Part shown: piece after piece, positions 24,830 to 35,014 of the stretch
How the letters are laid out: every line of letters begins with the position of its first letter
Numbering within the stretch: the first letter of the stretch is position 1
Source: Glutamicibacter sp. MNS18
Lineage (GTDB): Bacteria > Actinomycetota > Actinomycetes > Actinomycetales > Micrococcaceae
Assembly: GCF_026107515.2 (NCBI RefSeq)
Contig: NZ_JAPCHW010000003.1
Span: 248,001 to 312,000 of the forward strand
DNA: 64,000 nucleotides
Direction: 5' to 3'
Translations under genes and position numbers: made by a program
The notes under the pieces: generated by a model
What the model was told of the DNA's origin: nothing
Databases searched by the model: none
What the model saw: the letters and a program-made list of their open reading frames with translations, nothing else

Positions 24830-27093
24830 GCAGCGATTTCCGGGGCCTGTGGCTGCTGGCCGGCGCATGGCTGGCGGCCTGGTTTGCCCCGGGCCTACCC
24901 GTCATGGTGCTGGCCTTGGCGATCGTCGCGGTGCTCTTTGCACTGGCCGCACGACGCCGGCACGACCCGATCTATTCCTCCCCGTGGTTCACCGGTCCCT
25001 TGCTGCTGGTCGCCGCGGGCGTGGCGGTGATGACGGCCAACTATGGCGCCACCAGCTGCCAGCTGCCGGACACCGATTCGGGGGTATCCCGGGTGATCTG
25101 GGAATTCTCCGACACCCCACGGACCAGCAATGACGGGGTGAGTAAGGGCCGAGGCCTGGTCACCGAGTACTGGGACCAGGGGCACTGGGTGCAGTGCCGG
25201 GCCCAGGTGTATCTCAGTAGCCGGCACGAGTTGCCACCACGCACCGGACGGTACGAATCCCTGATGCGTCTTGAATCCACGGGATCACCCACGGGAATCC
25301 GGTACTGGGCCACGGTGGCCGGGCAACCCTCGACCCACGAGGCCGCCACCGGTAGCCGTACCCAAAGCATCAAGGACGCCTTTGCCGCATCCCTCGCCGC
25401 ATTGCCCGATCCGGCCCGGGCCTTGCTACCGGGTATGTTGTACGGGGACCGGTCATTACAGGACGATCAACTCACCGAGGCCATGAAGGTCACCGGATTG
25501 AGCCACCTCACCGCGGTCAGCGGATCCAATTGCGCGATCGTGGGCGGCATCGTGATGTTGTGCCTGCGAACGCTGGGCGCCAACCGTGTGGTGGCATTGG
25601 CTGGCCTGGCTGGCAGCCTGGTGCTGTTCACCTTGCTGGTGGGCCCGGAACCGAGTGTGCTGCGCGCCGCGGTCATGGGCGCAACGGCTGCCCTGAGCCT
25701 GCATTTCGGTCGGGGTCGGGCGAGCCTGGGCATCCTCTGTCTCAGCGCGACGGCGCTGTTGCTGGTCAGCCCGTCGTTGGCGGGGGAGGCCGCATTCGCG
25801 CTGTCGGTCCTGGCCACCCTGGGGATCATCGTTTTCGCACCGCTGATCACCGATTTCCTCGCTCGTGTGCTGCCCCGGTGGCTGGCTGAACCCATCGCGA
25901 TTTGCGCCGCGGCCCAGTTGACCTGTCTGCCGGTGATCATTGCCCTGTCCGAACGCTTCAGCTTGTATTCGATCCCGTTGAACCTCATGGTGACCGCGGT
26001 CATCCCTTTGATCACGGTGATCGGGATACTCTGTGTCGTCTTGGTCCTGGCGTTTCCGGGTCTGGTTTCCTGGCTGGTGTGGGCTCCCGGGCTGCCCGCC
26101 TGGGGTATTGGCGAACTGGCGGTGTGGGCCGCATCCTGGCCCGGCGCCCAGCGTCCGTGGCCTTCCGGTGGTTGGGGAGTGCTGGTGGCCGTCGGCTTCA
26201 CGCTCAGCCTGGGGGTGGGCATCCTGGTGGTGGTGTACGCCCAGAACGCCCGGTTGCGCAAGGTGATCGGTAAAACGGTCGCACTGACCCTGGTGGCCTT
26301 GTGCGCGTTGCTGCTGCCGGCCACCGCACTGCTGCGCCCCGCCGTTCCCCCGTGGCACCTGGCCATGTGCGATGTGGGACAAGGGGACGCCTTCGTCATT
26401 CGCCTCGATGGTCCGGTTGGCTGGTTGATCGACACCGGGTCCGCGAACAGCGGGCTGGTTCCGTGCCTGGAGGCCCTGGGGATCAAGCGCCTGGAACGGG
26501 TGTTCATCACCCACGCCCATGAGGACCACATGGGCGCGCTGCCGGAACTGCTGGACAGTACGATCGAGGTGGACCAGATCCTGGCGTCAACCGCCGGGGA
26601 AACCGTGGTGGGGCGCGAAATGGGCATCCTGCGGCAAGGGCAGGGGATCACCACCGGTCCGCTGAACCTGACGGTCCTCGGCCCCCGCCCGCAGACACTG
26701 GGTACGGCCAGCGTCAACGACACCTCGCTGGTGCTGTACATCGAGGTTTTGGTGCAGGACCAGTCGTATGCCTTCTTCACCGCAGGGGATATGGAGCAGC
26801 AGGCCATGGAGCAGGTGCTCGACGGGATACCGGAGCTGCCTGTGAGCGTGCTCAAGGCCTCCCATCACGGGGCACGCAACGGCGGAACCAGGATCCTGGA
26901 GCAACTGTCTCCCCGGATATTGCTGATCTCGACAGGTGCCCGGAACAGCTACGGCCACCCGCACGAGCAGATCCTGCAGGCCGCGAACCGGCTGGGCATC
27001 GATGTGCTGCGCAGCGACCTGCACGGGACGGTAACCATCACATTTACGGGCGGGCAGGCGATCGCCACGCGGATCGGGGCCGCGATTCGATAG
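24826..27093 (+). CDS. comEC: ComEC/Rec2 DNA uptake channel
   Basis: 755-residue membrane protein that carries single-stranded DNA across the cytoplasmic membrane. Two or three helices near the N-terminus, an extracellular OB-like part, the competence domain with many helices (about 210-510, including LTAVSGSNCAIVGG) and a C-terminal metallo-beta-lactamase-like domain (about 515-755) with THAHEDHMG as metal site and ASHHGARNGG further on. Coupled to comEA by overlapping stop and start. With comEA it suggests competence genes are kept, though the other components lie elsewhere. Confidence 0.93.
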   Translation: MSSDFRGLWLLAGAWLAAWFAPGLPVMVLALAIVAVLFALAARRRHDPIYSSPWFTGPLLLVAAGVAVMTANYGATSCQLPDTDSGVSRVIWEFSDTPRTSNDGVSKGRGLVTEYWDQGHWVQCRAQVYLSSRHELPPRTGRYESLMRLESTGSPTGIRYWATVAGQPSTHEAATGSRTQSIKDAFAASLAALPDPARALLPGMLYGDRSLQDDQLTEAMKVTGLSHLTAVSGSNCAIVGGIVMLCLRTLGANRVVALAGLAGSLVLFTLLVGPEPSVLRAAVMGATAALSLHFGRGRASLGILCLSATALLLVSPSLAGEAAFALSVLATLGIIVFAPLITDFLARVLPRWLAEPIAICAAAQLTCLPVIIALSERFSLYSIPLNLMVTAVIPLITVIGILCVVLVLAFPGLVSWLVWAPGLPAWGIGELAVWAASWPGAQRPWPSGGWGVLVAVGFTLSLGVGILVVVYAQNARLRKVIGKTVALTLVALCALLLPATALLRPAVPPWHLAMCDVGQGDAFVIRLDGPVGWLIDTGSANSGLVPCLEALGIKRLERVFITHAHEDHMGALPELLDSTIEVDQILASTAGETVVGREMGILRQGQGITTGPLNLTVLGPRPQTLGTASVNDTSLVLYIEVLVQDQSYAFFTAGDMEQQAMEQVLDGIPELPVSVLKASHHGARNGGTRILEQLSPRILLISTGARNSYGHPHEQILQAANRLGIDVLRSDLHGTVTITFTGGQAIATRIGAAIR

Positions 27094-27128
27094 GATCAGG
27101 GAGGCAAGGATTCGGTCTGCAAAGGAAC

Positions 27129-28118
27129 ATGATGGCACGCGCGCAAAAGTCTTCCGGTATTTCGTGGCGAGAACTCTCGCCACAGCCGCTCATCCTACTC
27201 TCCGGACCGGACGAGTACATCGCCTCGCGGGCCTTCGAAACCCTGCGCAAGCAGGCCAGTGCACGTGAGGGGATCGAGATCACCAGGCTTTCGGCGTCCT
27301 CCTACGAACCCGGTGAATTGCTCATGGCCACCAGTTCCTCGCTGTTCGCCTCCGCGAACCTGGTCGAGATTGCCGATCTGTCCTCGATGAACGAATACTT
27401 CCTGCGCGACGCCCTGGCCTACCTGAAGGATGTCGCCCCGGAGAACGTACTCATCATGCACCACTCCGGGCAGCGCGGGAAGAAGCTGATCGATGCGCTG
27501 AAACAAGCCGGGGCGCTCGTGGTGGACTGCCAGCCACTGAAACGGGATGCCGACAAGATCGATTTCGTCACCGCCGAATTCAAAACCGCCAAACGCCGGA
27601 TCACCAATGACGCGGTCAAGGCCCTGGTGGCCGCGGTGGGCTCCTCCCTGGCCGAGCTGGGCGCTTCCTGCCACCAGCTGATTGCCGATACCACCGGTGT
27701 CGTGGAGCAGGATGTGGTGGACCGCTATTACGGGGGACGGGTGGAGGCGACCGCATTTAAGGTGGCCGATGCCGCACTGGCCGGCAATACCCAGCAGGCC
27801 CTGGCCACCTTGAGGCACGCACTGGACACCGGCACGGATCCCATTCCGGTGGTCGCCACCCTGGCGATGAAGGTGCGCCAGCTGGCCAAGGTACTGGGGG
27901 TCAACGAACCGGCGGCCAAACTGGCCAGTGAACTGGGCATGGCCCCCTGGCAGGTACAGGCCGCGCAACAGCAGGCCCGCGGCTGGAAACGCAAGGACCT
28001 GGCCGAATGCATCGAGAAGGTGGCGCTGACCGATCGGATGGTCAAGGGCGGCAGCCGTTCGGCCGCCTATGCGCTGGAGCAGGCCGTTTTGTTCATCGCC
28101 GGGAAATCACCACGCTGA
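27129..28118 (+). CDS. holA: DNA polymerase III delta subunit
   Basis: 329-residue clamp-loader subunit that opens the beta sliding clamp. It has the DnaN-binding N-terminal domain (PLILLSGPDEYIASRAFETL) and the AAA-like fold without a P-loop; the C-terminal collar helices contain ATLRHALDTGTDPIPVVATL. AAAGGA precedes ATG 27129; a second ATG follows directly. It is the last gene of this plus-strand run and faces rpsT, an arrangement common in actinobacteria. Confidence 0.92.
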   Translation: MMARAQKSSGISWRELSPQPLILLSGPDEYIASRAFETLRKQASAREGIEITRLSASSYEPGELLMATSSSLFASANLVEIADLSSMNEYFLRDALAYLKDVAPENVLIMHHSGQRGKKLIDALKQAGALVVDCQPLKRDADKIDFVTAEFKTAKRRITNDAVKALVAAVGSSLAELGASCHQLIADTTGVVEQDVVDRYYGGRVEATAFKVADAALAGNTQQALATLRHALDTGTDPIPVVATLAMKVRQLAKVLGVNEPAAKLASELGMAPWQVQAAQQQARGWKRKDLAECIEKVALTDRMVKGGSRSAAYALEQAVLFIAGKSPR

Positions 28119-28171
28119 CCCGGTGCCCTCTCTGCTCGCCGCCGGGGCGGGAGTAAACAGGCTTAAACCGG

Positions 28172-28209
28172 AACAACCCGGGTTCCCTTGAAGGGGAACC
28201 CGGGTTGTT
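28172..28209. terminator. Bidirectional terminator between holA and rpsT
   Basis: A 16-bp perfect stem (28172-28187 against 28194-28209) with the six-base loop TTGAAG. The arm begins AACAA and ends TTGTTT, so a T-rich tail is present on both strands. Placed between convergent genes, it can stop transcription from either side. Confidence 0.8.
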
Positions 28210-28226
28210 TGGAAGTTTGCTAGTGC

Positions 28227-28487
28227 TTAGAGGGCGTTAACCTTCTTGGCAATGGCCGACTTGCGGTTTGCAGCGTTGTTCTTGTGAAGAACACCCTTGC
28301 TCACTGCCTTATCGAGCTTGCGGCCGGCTGCCTGCAATGCCTCGGTTGCCTTTTCCTTGTCACCAGCTGCAACTGCAGCGTTGACGTTACGGATCACGGT
28401 CTTGACCTCGGAGCGGACTGCGACATTGCGGACGCGGGCCTTTTCGTTGGTCAGGTTACGCTTCTTCTGGGACTTGATGTTAGCCAC
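28227..28487 (-). CDS. rpsT: 30S ribosomal protein S20
   Basis: 86-residue basic helical protein that binds 16S rRNA at the base of the small subunit. It starts [20 protein letters not shown] and ends with [19 protein letters not shown], as expected of the family. Codon choice is that of a highly expressed gene. The upstream gap (28488-28698) must hold its promoter; I see no further gene there. Confidence 0.97.
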   Translation of the reverse strand: MANIKSQKKRNLTNEKARVRNVAVRSEVKTVIRNVNAAVAAGDKEKATEALQAAGRKLDKAVSKGVLHKNNAANRKSAIAKKVNAL

Positions 28488-28698
28488 TTAATAAACTCTC
28501 TCGTTTATTGTCTTATACGGTCGGTAGAGGGTTCATCCTTCAGGCCATCGACTGAGCGGTGTGGGGCACCTATGGCGACCCGAAGGGGGCGTGTCGCCCA
28601 ACCTGCGCGACACACATCGATAAACTTTACCAGATGTTCACAGCCGGATCGAACCCATGCAGGCCCTGCGCCAGGTGACCTACGGCAAGTTTGCGGGG

Positions 28699-29244
28699 TT
28701 ACCTGTTCGCGGCGAACTTCTGGGCAACGCGCTTGAACCGTTCCCGGTCAAGTACCGCACCCTCGCGGCGCACGTCGTTCGCCGCCAGGCGGATCACCCG
28801 GTCCAGTTTCACCTCGCTGGGCCGCCCCTGCCTATCCCAGGCCCCGGTCCCGATATCCAGGTAGTCGCGGTCCTGGTGCTGGCCGTTGGTGTTGTCCTTG
28901 GAGGTCAGCATCAACCCGAGCAGCCACTGCCCGTCACGGCCCACCAGCAGCACGGGTCGGTCCTTGCCCTGTGAATGGTCTTCCTCGTAGGGGACCCAAC
29001 CCCAGACCACTTCGCCCGGGTCGGGCTGCCCATTGGAATCCGGGCTGTACTCGAAGGTGACCGGTCCGCTGTAGTCACCCGGATAGCTCCCGGTGGCCCC
29101 GGAGCCCGTTGCCCTCCTGCCGGCCGGGGCTGAAGCCGGTTTCGGCGGCGTCGGGCCGCGTTGCCCGGATGCCGGTTGCGCACGCGAGATCTCGCGCACG
29201 ACGCGGTTCAGGAACGAGAAGAACTTTCGTGCGTTGAATGCCAT
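28699..29244 (-). CDS. PemK/MazF-like family protein
   Basis: 181 residues. The C-terminal 120 residues resemble PemK/MazF-type proteins (GEVVWGWVPYEEDHSQGKDR, then PVLLVGRDGQWLLGLMLTS), a fold used by ribosome-dependent or free mRNA endonuclease toxins. The first 65 residues are a basic helix followed by Pro/Gly/Ser-rich linker, unlike a classical compact toxin. No antitoxin-like small gene lies next to it, so it may not act as a toxin. The start is ATG 29244; a TTG nine bases upstream is less likely. Divergent from lepA. Confidence 0.75.
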   Translation of the reverse strand: MAFNARKFFSFLNRVVREISRAQPASGQRGPTPPKPASAPAGRRATGSGATGSYPGDYSGPVTFEYSPDSNGQPDPGEVVWGWVPYEEDHSQGKDRPVLLVGRDGQWLLGLMLTSKDNTNGQHQDRDYLDIGTGAWDRQGRPSEVKLDRVIRLAANDVRREGAVLDRERFKRVAQKFAANR

Positions 29245-29356
29245 AGAGCACAAACTACCAGCGCAGGTTCGGGCAATAGCGTGCTTTGGGCTGAATCATG
29301 ACAGAATAGAGACCAAATCCACGTGTATCCTACGTTATCTAGTGAGGTCTGTTTAG

Positions 29357-31201
29357 GTGTCTCCTATGGCCCGCACCGCTCCGGTGCCTGCCGCGACTGA
29401 GCCGTCGCTCATCCGGAACTTCTGCATCATTGCTCATATCGACCATGGCAAATCGACCCTGGCGGACCGCATGTTGCAGCTGACCGGTGTGGTTGCAGCA
29501 CGCGATATGAAAGCCCAGTACCTCGATCGGATGGATATCGAGCGTGAGCGCGGCATCACCATCAAGTCCCAGGCCGTGCGCATGCCCTGGGAGGTCGACG
29601 GGGTGTCCTACGCCCTGAACATGATCGACACCCCGGGACACGTGGACTTCACCTACGAGGTGTCCCGTTCGCTGGCCGCCTGCGAAGGGGCGATCCTGCT
29701 GGTGGACGCGGCCCAGGGCATCGAGGCCCAGACCCTGGCCAACCTGTACCTGGCGATCGAGAGCGATCTGAACATCATCCCGGTGCTGAACAAGATCGAT
29801 CTGCCCAACGCCCAGCCCGAGAAGTACGCCGAGGAACTGGCCGGCCTGATCGGCTGCGAGCCCGAGGAGGTATTGAAGGTCTCGGGCAAGACCGGTGAAG
29901 GTGTCGAGGCGCTGCTGGACGAGGTCATCCGGCAGTTGCCGGCACCGACCGGGCAAGCCGACGCACCGGCCCGTGCCATGATCTTCGATTCGGTCTACGA
30001 CACCTACCGCGGTGTGGTGACCTACGTGCGTGTGGTGGACGGCAACCTGCGGCCCCGCGAACGCGTCCAGATGATGTCCACCGGAAGCACCCACGAACTG
30101 TTGGAAATCGGTGTTTCCTCACCCAACCCGGTCCCCACCAAGGGCCTGGGTGTGGGTGAGGTGGGCTACCTGATCACCGGCGTGAAGGACGTGCGCCAGT
30201 CCAAGGTCGGCGATACCGTCACCAACAGCGTGAAACCCGCCACCGAGTCCCTCGGCGGCTACGAGGAACCCAAGCCCATGGTGTTCTCCGGGCTCTACCC
30301 GCTGGACGGCACCGATTACCCGGCCCTGCGTGACGCCCTGGACAAGCTGCAGTTGAACGATGCGGCGCTGATCTACGAACCGGAAACCTCCGTGGCCCTG
30401 GGCTTCGGCTTCCGTGTGGGTTTCCTGGGGTTGCTGCACCTGGAAATCACCCGCCAGCGTCTGGAGTCCGAGTTCAACCTCGACCTGATTTCCACCGCAC
30501 CGAATGTGGTGTACGAGGTCATGGGTGAGGACAAGCAGATGATCACCGTGACCAATCCCTCGGAATTCCCGGACGGGAAGATCCTGGAGGTCCATGAGCC
30601 GATGGTGGCGGCCACCATCCTGGCCCCGAGCGAGTTCATCGGTGCGGTCATGGAGCTGTGCCAGAACCGTCGCGGTACCCTGCGCGGCATGGACTACCTC
30701 TCCGAGGACCGCGTGGAAATGCGCTACCACCTGCCCCTGGCCGAGATCGTGTTCGATTTCTTCGACCACCTCAAGTCCCGCACCCGGGGTTACGCCTCGC
30801 TGGACTGGAAAGCCGACGGGGAGCAGGTCGCCGACCTGGTCAAGGTCGACATCCTGCTCCAGGGGGACCAGGTGGACGCGTTCAGCGCCATTACCCACCG
30901 CGACAAGGCCTACTCCTACGGCACCATGATGACCGGCAAGCTGCGCGAGCTGATCCCGCGCCAGCAGTTCGAGGTCCCGATCCAGGCCGCCATCGGCTCG
31001 CGCATCATCGCCCGCGAAAACATCCGAGCCATCCGCAAGGACGTGCTGGCCAAGTGCTACGGCGGCGACATCAGCCGTAAGCGCAAGCTGCTGGAAAAGC
31101 AGAAGGAAGGCAAGAAGCGCATGAAGATGGTCGGCCGTGTCGAGGTGCCTCAGGAGGCCTTCATCGCCGCGCTGTCCACCGAAGAACCGAAAAAGAAGTA
31201 G
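29357..31201 (+). CDS. lepA: Elongation factor 4 (LepA)
   Basis: 614-residue ribosomal GTPase that promotes back-translocation or rescue of stalled ribosomes. GTPase motifs: [15 protein letters not shown] (G1), ERGITIKS (G2), DTPGHVDF (G3), NKIDLP (G4). The LepA-specific C-terminal domain ends [17 protein letters not shown]. It starts at GTG 29357 with TGAGG upstream; ATG 29366 three codons later is an alternative. hemW begins at the very next base after the stop. Confidence 0.97.
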   Translation: MSPMARTAPVPAATEPSLIRNFCIIAHIDHGKSTLADRMLQLTGVVAARDMKAQYLDRMDIERERGITIKSQAVRMPWEVDGVSYALNMIDTPGHVDFTYEVSRSLAACEGAILLVDAAQGIEAQTLANLYLAIESDLNIIPVLNKIDLPNAQPEKYAEELAGLIGCEPEEVLKVSGKTGEGVEALLDEVIRQLPAPTGQADAPARAMIFDSVYDTYRGVVTYVRVVDGNLRPRERVQMMSTGSTHELLEIGVSSPNPVPTKGLGVGEVGYLITGVKDVRQSKVGDTVTNSVKPATESLGGYEEPKPMVFSGLYPLDGTDYPALRDALDKLQLNDAALIYEPETSVALGFGFRVGFLGLLHLEITRQRLESEFNLDLISTAPNVVYEVMGEDKQMITVTNPSEFPDGKILEVHEPMVAATILAPSEFIGAVMELCQNRRGTLRGMDYLSEDRVEMRYHLPLAEIVFDFFDHLKSRTRGYASLDWKADGEQVADLVKVDILLQGDQVDAFSAITHRDKAYSYGTMMTGKLRELIPRQQFEVPIQAAIGSRIIARENIRAIRKDVLAKCYGGDISRKRKLLEKQKEGKKRMKMVGRVEVPQEAFIAALSTEEPKKK

Positions 31202-32431
31202 ATGCCCGCAGTCTTGCCTGACGGCGACCCGGCTCCGGCCGACGGTCTGCTCCCCGCCTCGTGTGCCCACGAGGCGGCGGGGCGGAGCATGTCCTTCTAC
31301 GTCCATATCCCGTTCTGCAGCGTACGCTGCGGCTACTGCGACTTCAACACCTACACCGCCACCGAATTGGGCTCCGGGGCCACCCAGGCCAGCTACGCCG
31401 CCACGGTCAGCCGCGAAATCGATTTCGCCCGCCAGGTCCTGGACAGCTCCGGGATCCCGGATCGCCGGATCGATACCGTGTTCTTCGGTGGTGGCACCCC
31501 GACCCTGCTTCCCGCGGCGGACCTGGCCCGGGTACTGGGACGGATCAAAACCAATTTCGGATTGGTCCCCGGCGCCGAAGTGACCACCGAGGCCAACCCG
31601 GACTCGGTCAGCTCCGAATCGCTGGCCGAACTGGCTGCGGCCGGTTTCACCCGGGTGTCCTTCGGCATGCAGTCAGCGGTCCCGCACGTACTCAAGGTGC
31701 TGGACCGCACCCACAACCCCGAACGGGTACCGCAGGCAGTGGCCTGGGCCCGAGAGGCGGGCTTGGAGGTGAGCGTTGACTTGATCTACGGCACCCCGGG
31801 CGAATCGCTGGCGGACTGGCGTACCAGTGTCGAAGCGGCCTTGGGCTACAACCCGGACCATATCAGCGCCTATGCGCTGATCATCGAGGACGGGACCAAG
31901 TTGGCAGCGCAGATCCGCCGCGGCCAGGTGCCGGATATCGATGATGATGACCATGCCGAAAAATACCAATTGGCCGACGAGCTGTTCGCCGCAGCCGGCT
32001 TCAGCTGGTACGAGGTCTCGAACTGGTCCCGTGGGCCGCGGCATGCCTGCCGCCACAACCTGGCCTACTGGCAGGGTGGGGACTGGTGGGGTGCCGGTCC
32101 CGGGGCGCATTCGCATGTGGGCGGCCTGCGCTGGTGGAATGTGAAACATCCGGCGGCCTACCAACAGCGGATCGACGCGGGGATCTCCCCATCGGCCGGG
32201 CGGGAATTCCCCGATGCCCAGGCCGTGCAGCTTGAACGCACCATGCTGTTGACCAGGCTGAACACCGGCATGCAGGTCTCCGAACTGGAACCGGCCGGGC
32301 GCAAGGCCGTGGCCGGGCTGATTGCCGACCAACTGGTTGAACCCGGGCAGGCCCTGGCAGGGACCATCGTGTTAACGCAAAGAGGCCGGCTGCTGGCCGA
32401 CCTCGTGGTGCGTGAACTGCTGGATTTCTAG
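31202..32431 (+). CDS. hemW: HemW-type radical SAM protein
   Basis: 409-residue radical SAM protein of the HemW group, now viewed as a heme-binding chaperone for respiratory enzymes rather than a coproporphyrinogen oxidase. The cluster motif is CSVRCGYCDFN (CxxxCxxC), preceded by YVHIPFC; then FFGGGTPTLL and EANPDS. The start ATG 31202 touches the lepA stop; an in-frame ATG at 31289 lies just before the conserved part and could be the true start. Convergent with the DUF4870 gene, only two bases away. Confidence 0.93.
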   Translation: MPAVLPDGDPAPADGLLPASCAHEAAGRSMSFYVHIPFCSVRCGYCDFNTYTATELGSGATQASYAATVSREIDFARQVLDSSGIPDRRIDTVFFGGGTPTLLPAADLARVLGRIKTNFGLVPGAEVTTEANPDSVSSESLAELAAAGFTRVSFGMQSAVPHVLKVLDRTHNPERVPQAVAWAREAGLEVSVDLIYGTPGESLADWRTSVEAALGYNPDHISAYALIIEDGTKLAAQIRRGQVPDIDDDDHAEKYQLADELFAAAGFSWYEVSNWSRGPRHACRHNLAYWQGGDWWGAGPGAHSHVGGLRWWNVKHPAAYQQRIDAGISPSAGREFPDAQAVQLERTMLLTRLNTGMQVSELEPAGRKAVAGLIADQLVEPGQALAGTIVLTQRGRLLADLVVRELLDF

Positions 32432-32433
32432 GG

Positions 32434-32892
32434 CTACTTCATCAAGCGCAGGTTCAACGGGTAACGGTACGGCCGGCCCTTGTTGACCTGGATGCCGGCG
32501 ATGGCACCCATCAGGGTCATGAACACCCACAGGGCAACCCCGCCGATGGCGAAGATCCAGCCGATGACCGGGAGGATGGTCAGGATATTGAGGATGATCG
32601 CCAGCACGGTCAAGGGGAAGGTGAAGTTGAATGCTTCCTTGGACTCCTGGGCGGTGAAGGGCCCCCGGTCACGGTAGATCGCAAAGATCACCGCGGAGGG
32701 GACACAGCCCAGGATCCCGCCGAAATGTGCAAGCATCGCCCACTGCCGGTCTTCCGAGGGGCTCAACGGTAAGGCGGTGACCTTTGAACCTTCGAAGCGT
32801 GAGTTTTCCGATGAAGACTCAGTCTGGCGTGATGACACGGGCGTGGATCCTTGCGGTACGGGACGGGTAGGTACATCTTCGATTGTAGCCAC
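32434..32892 (-). CDS. DUF4870 membrane protein
   Basis: 152 residues: about 45 residues of Ser/Pro-rich N-terminus, then a DUF4870 domain with three hydrophobic segments (WAMLAHFGGILGCVPSAVIF, FNFTFPLTVLAIILNILTIL, and WIFAIGGVALWVFMTLMGAI) and a basic end. Function unknown. Starts at ATG 32892. Its stop lies two bases from the hemW stop, with no room for a terminator between them. Confidence 0.88.
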   Translation of the reverse strand: MATIEDVPTRPVPQGSTPVSSRQTESSSENSRFEGSKVTALPLSPSEDRQWAMLAHFGGILGCVPSAVIFAIYRDRGPFTAQESKEAFNFTFPLTVLAIILNILTILPVIGWIFAIGGVALWVFMTLMGAIAGIQVNKGRPYRYPLNLRLMK

Positions 32893-32932
32893 CCGACCGG
32901 AGGCCGCTGACCAACCCGCCGGGCTTTGGCCG

Positions 32933-33805
32933 CTATTCCTCGATTGTTAGGAAACCGTAATCTTCGGTGGTGAGGAAATCGATCAGGTGCTCGACCTTGC
33001 CCAGCAGTTCCGGTTGGAGCTGGGAGTAGAATTCGACCTTCGACAGGATGCGCTGCCATCCCAGACCAATGTCCTCGGCGGTGCGATGCGGCCAGCCGAA
33101 ACTGCGCAGGACCCCGGTTTTCCAGTCGGTACCACGCGGGATGACCGGCCAGGAATCGATTCCCAGCACCTCGGGCTTCACCGCCTGCCAGATATCCACG
33201 TAGGGGTGACCCAGGATCAGCACATTCCCGGCCGCACCGGGCACCCGCATCGCCTCGGCCACGATCCGCTCCTCCTTGGTCCCGGAGACCAGGTGGTCGA
33301 CCAGGATGCCCAGGCGGCGTTGCGGCGAGGGGTCGAAACCGGAGATGGCCGATGCCAGGTTATCTACGCCGTGCAGCGGTTCCACCACGATTCCCTCGAT
33401 GCGCAGGTCATGGCCCCAGACCTTCTCCACCAGTTCGGCATCGTGCTTGCCTTCCACCCAGATGCGGCTGGCCCGGGCGGTGCGCGCCTTCTGCCCGGCC
33501 ACGGCCCGGGACCCGGAACTGGAAAGCAGGGTCGCCGGTGCCGCCGCCTGGGCGCGCGGTTCAAGCAGTTCCACCGCTTCACCTTCGAGCAGGAAGCCGA
33601 ACCCGGACTGGAAGGACTTGCGCCGTCCGTGCCGGTCCTCCAACACGATGACCCGCATCCCCCCGGACTTCTCCGTTGCCACCAGCTCGCCGACCCAACC
33701 GGACTGCACATCTTCCAGGATCAGTCCGCGTTCCACCGGCACCTGGCGCAGCTTCTTTTTGGGCGGTGCGCCCAGGTCCATTGCACCCCAAGGGTAGTTG
33801 CTCAC
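32933..33805 (-). CDS. DUF3097 family protein
   Basis: 290-residue protein conserved in actinobacteria, function unknown. The start is GTG 33805, nine bases after AAAGGG, giving the typical SNYPWGAMDLGAPPKKKL beginning; upstream in-frame sequence is not protein-like. The middle part reads IWVEGKHDAELVEKVWG, then GILVDHLVSGTKEERI, a glutamate followed by an aspartate in a pattern reminiscent of TOPRIM nuclease or primase domains; that likeness is my inference. Divergent from hrcA. Confidence 0.88.
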   Translation of the reverse strand: MSNYPWGAMDLGAPPKKKLRQVPVERGLILEDVQSGWVGELVATEKSGGMRVIVLEDRHGRRKSFQSGFGFLLEGEAVELLEPRAQAAAPATLLSSSGSRAVAGQKARTARASRIWVEGKHDAELVEKVWGHDLRIEGIVVEPLHGVDNLASAISGFDPSPQRRLGILVDHLVSGTKEERIVAEAMRVPGAAGNVLILGHPYVDIWQAVKPEVLGIDSWPVIPRGTDWKTGVLRSFGWPHRTAEDIGLGWQRILSKVEFYSQLQPELLGKVEHLIDFLTTEDYGFLTIEE

Positions 33806-33876
33806 TGATCGTGCCCTTTCGCTGTGATCGAATACCGCTCGGGTTCCCATGCTAGCAATGGCCGAACGTATTAGAC

Positions 33877-33903
33877 TTAGCAGTTGAGGAGTTCGAGTGC
33901 TAG
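33877..33903. promoter_or_regulatory. CIRCE-like operator of hrcA
   Basis: TTAGCAGTT - nine bases - GAGTGCTAG. The right arm matches the CIRCE half-site except for its last base; the left arm differs at three of nine positions (TTAGCACTC expected). The 9-9-9 spacing is exact, and the site lies just before hrcA, so the HrcA repressor probably binds here. Confidence 0.75.
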
Positions 33904-33933
33904 AAGCCTGAGGGCGTGGAAGGCGGTGTTTGG

Positions 33934-34947
33934 GTGAGTGAAGTACGGCGTCTGGATGTCTTGCGCGCGATCGTCGAGGACTACGTGCAGTCCCGGGAAC
34001 CGGTAGGGTCCAAGACCCTGCTGGACCGGCATGACCTCGGCGTTTCGGCGGCAACAATTCGCAATGACATGGCCGCGTTGGAGGATGAGGGGCTGATCGC
34101 CGCCCCGCACACCTCCTCCGGACGGGTGCCCACGGAAAAGGGCTACCGGCGTTTCGTGGATGAGATCAGCGAGATCAAACCGCTGTCCCGTGCCGAACGT
34201 GATGCGATCAACAAGATCATGGACACCTCCCACGACCTGGAGGAAATGCTGCACAGCACCGTTCGCCTGCTCGCCCGGCTGACCAACCAGGTGGCCATGA
34301 TCCAGGTACCGCAGTACGACACCGCCTCGCTGCGGCATATCGAGCTGGTCGGGCTGGGACCGAACCAGGTGCTGCTGGTGCTGATCGCCTCCAACGGCAC
34401 CGTTGACCAACGGGTGCTGCATTCCAACCAGGGATTCACCGACGAGTCCCTCGCGGCCATGAAGGTCGGCATTCTCTCCTCCTATGCCGGCTACCAGCTC
34501 TCCGAACTGGATGCGCTGCTCGGTGCCGGCACGGCGGACCAAGCGGGGATGGAACAGGACCTGCACGGCGAGATCCTGCACGCCTTGCGGGAAATGGCCC
34601 ATTCAGCCACCGAACAGCGCATCCTGATGGCCGGGACCGCGAACCTGGCCCGGGTCGGCGGCGATTTCCCGCTGAGCATCACCCCGGTACTCGAGGCTTT
34701 GGAGGAACAGGTGGTGTTGCTGAAGCTGTTTTCCGAATTGGAAGCCGATTCACGCGGTGTGTCGGTGAGTATCGGCACCGAAACCCATATTGGCGAGCTC
34801 TCCGACGCCGCGGTGGTGGCCACCAGCTACGGCCGGGACACCCGCAACAAGCTCGGGGTGCTCGGACCCACGAGAATGAACTACCCCTCGTCCATGGCCT
34901 CGGTGCGTGCGGTCGCCCGCTACCTGTCCAAGATCTTGGCGAACTAG
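33934..34947 (+). CDS. hrcA: Heat-inducible transcription repressor HrcA
   Basis: 337-residue repressor of heat-shock genes; binds CIRCE with help of GroEL. N-terminal winged helix ([20 protein letters not shown], then [20 protein letters not shown], then [13 protein letters not shown]), GAF-like middle domain, and a C-terminal end typical of the family. The start GTG 33934 is preceded by GGAAGG; GTG 33916 in the same frame lies closer to the operator. Co-transcribed with the downstream dnaJ. Confidence 0.95.
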   Translation: MSEVRRLDVLRAIVEDYVQSREPVGSKTLLDRHDLGVSAATIRNDMAALEDEGLIAAPHTSSGRVPTEKGYRRFVDEISEIKPLSRAERDAINKIMDTSHDLEEMLHSTVRLLARLTNQVAMIQVPQYDTASLRHIELVGLGPNQVLLVLIASNGTVDQRVLHSNQGFTDESLAAMKVGILSSYAGYQLSELDALLGAGTADQAGMEQDLHGEILHALREMAHSATEQRILMAGTANLARVGGDFPLSITPVLEALEEQVVLLKLFSELEADSRGVSVSIGTETHIGELSDAAVVATSYGRDTRNKLGVLGPTRMNYPSSMASVRAVARYLSKILAN

Positions 34948-35014
34948 GCAAGCCCCGCAGGGTCTTGCAACAACTACAGACTTCTATCAACGGTTACGAA
35001 AGGACACGCGAAAC

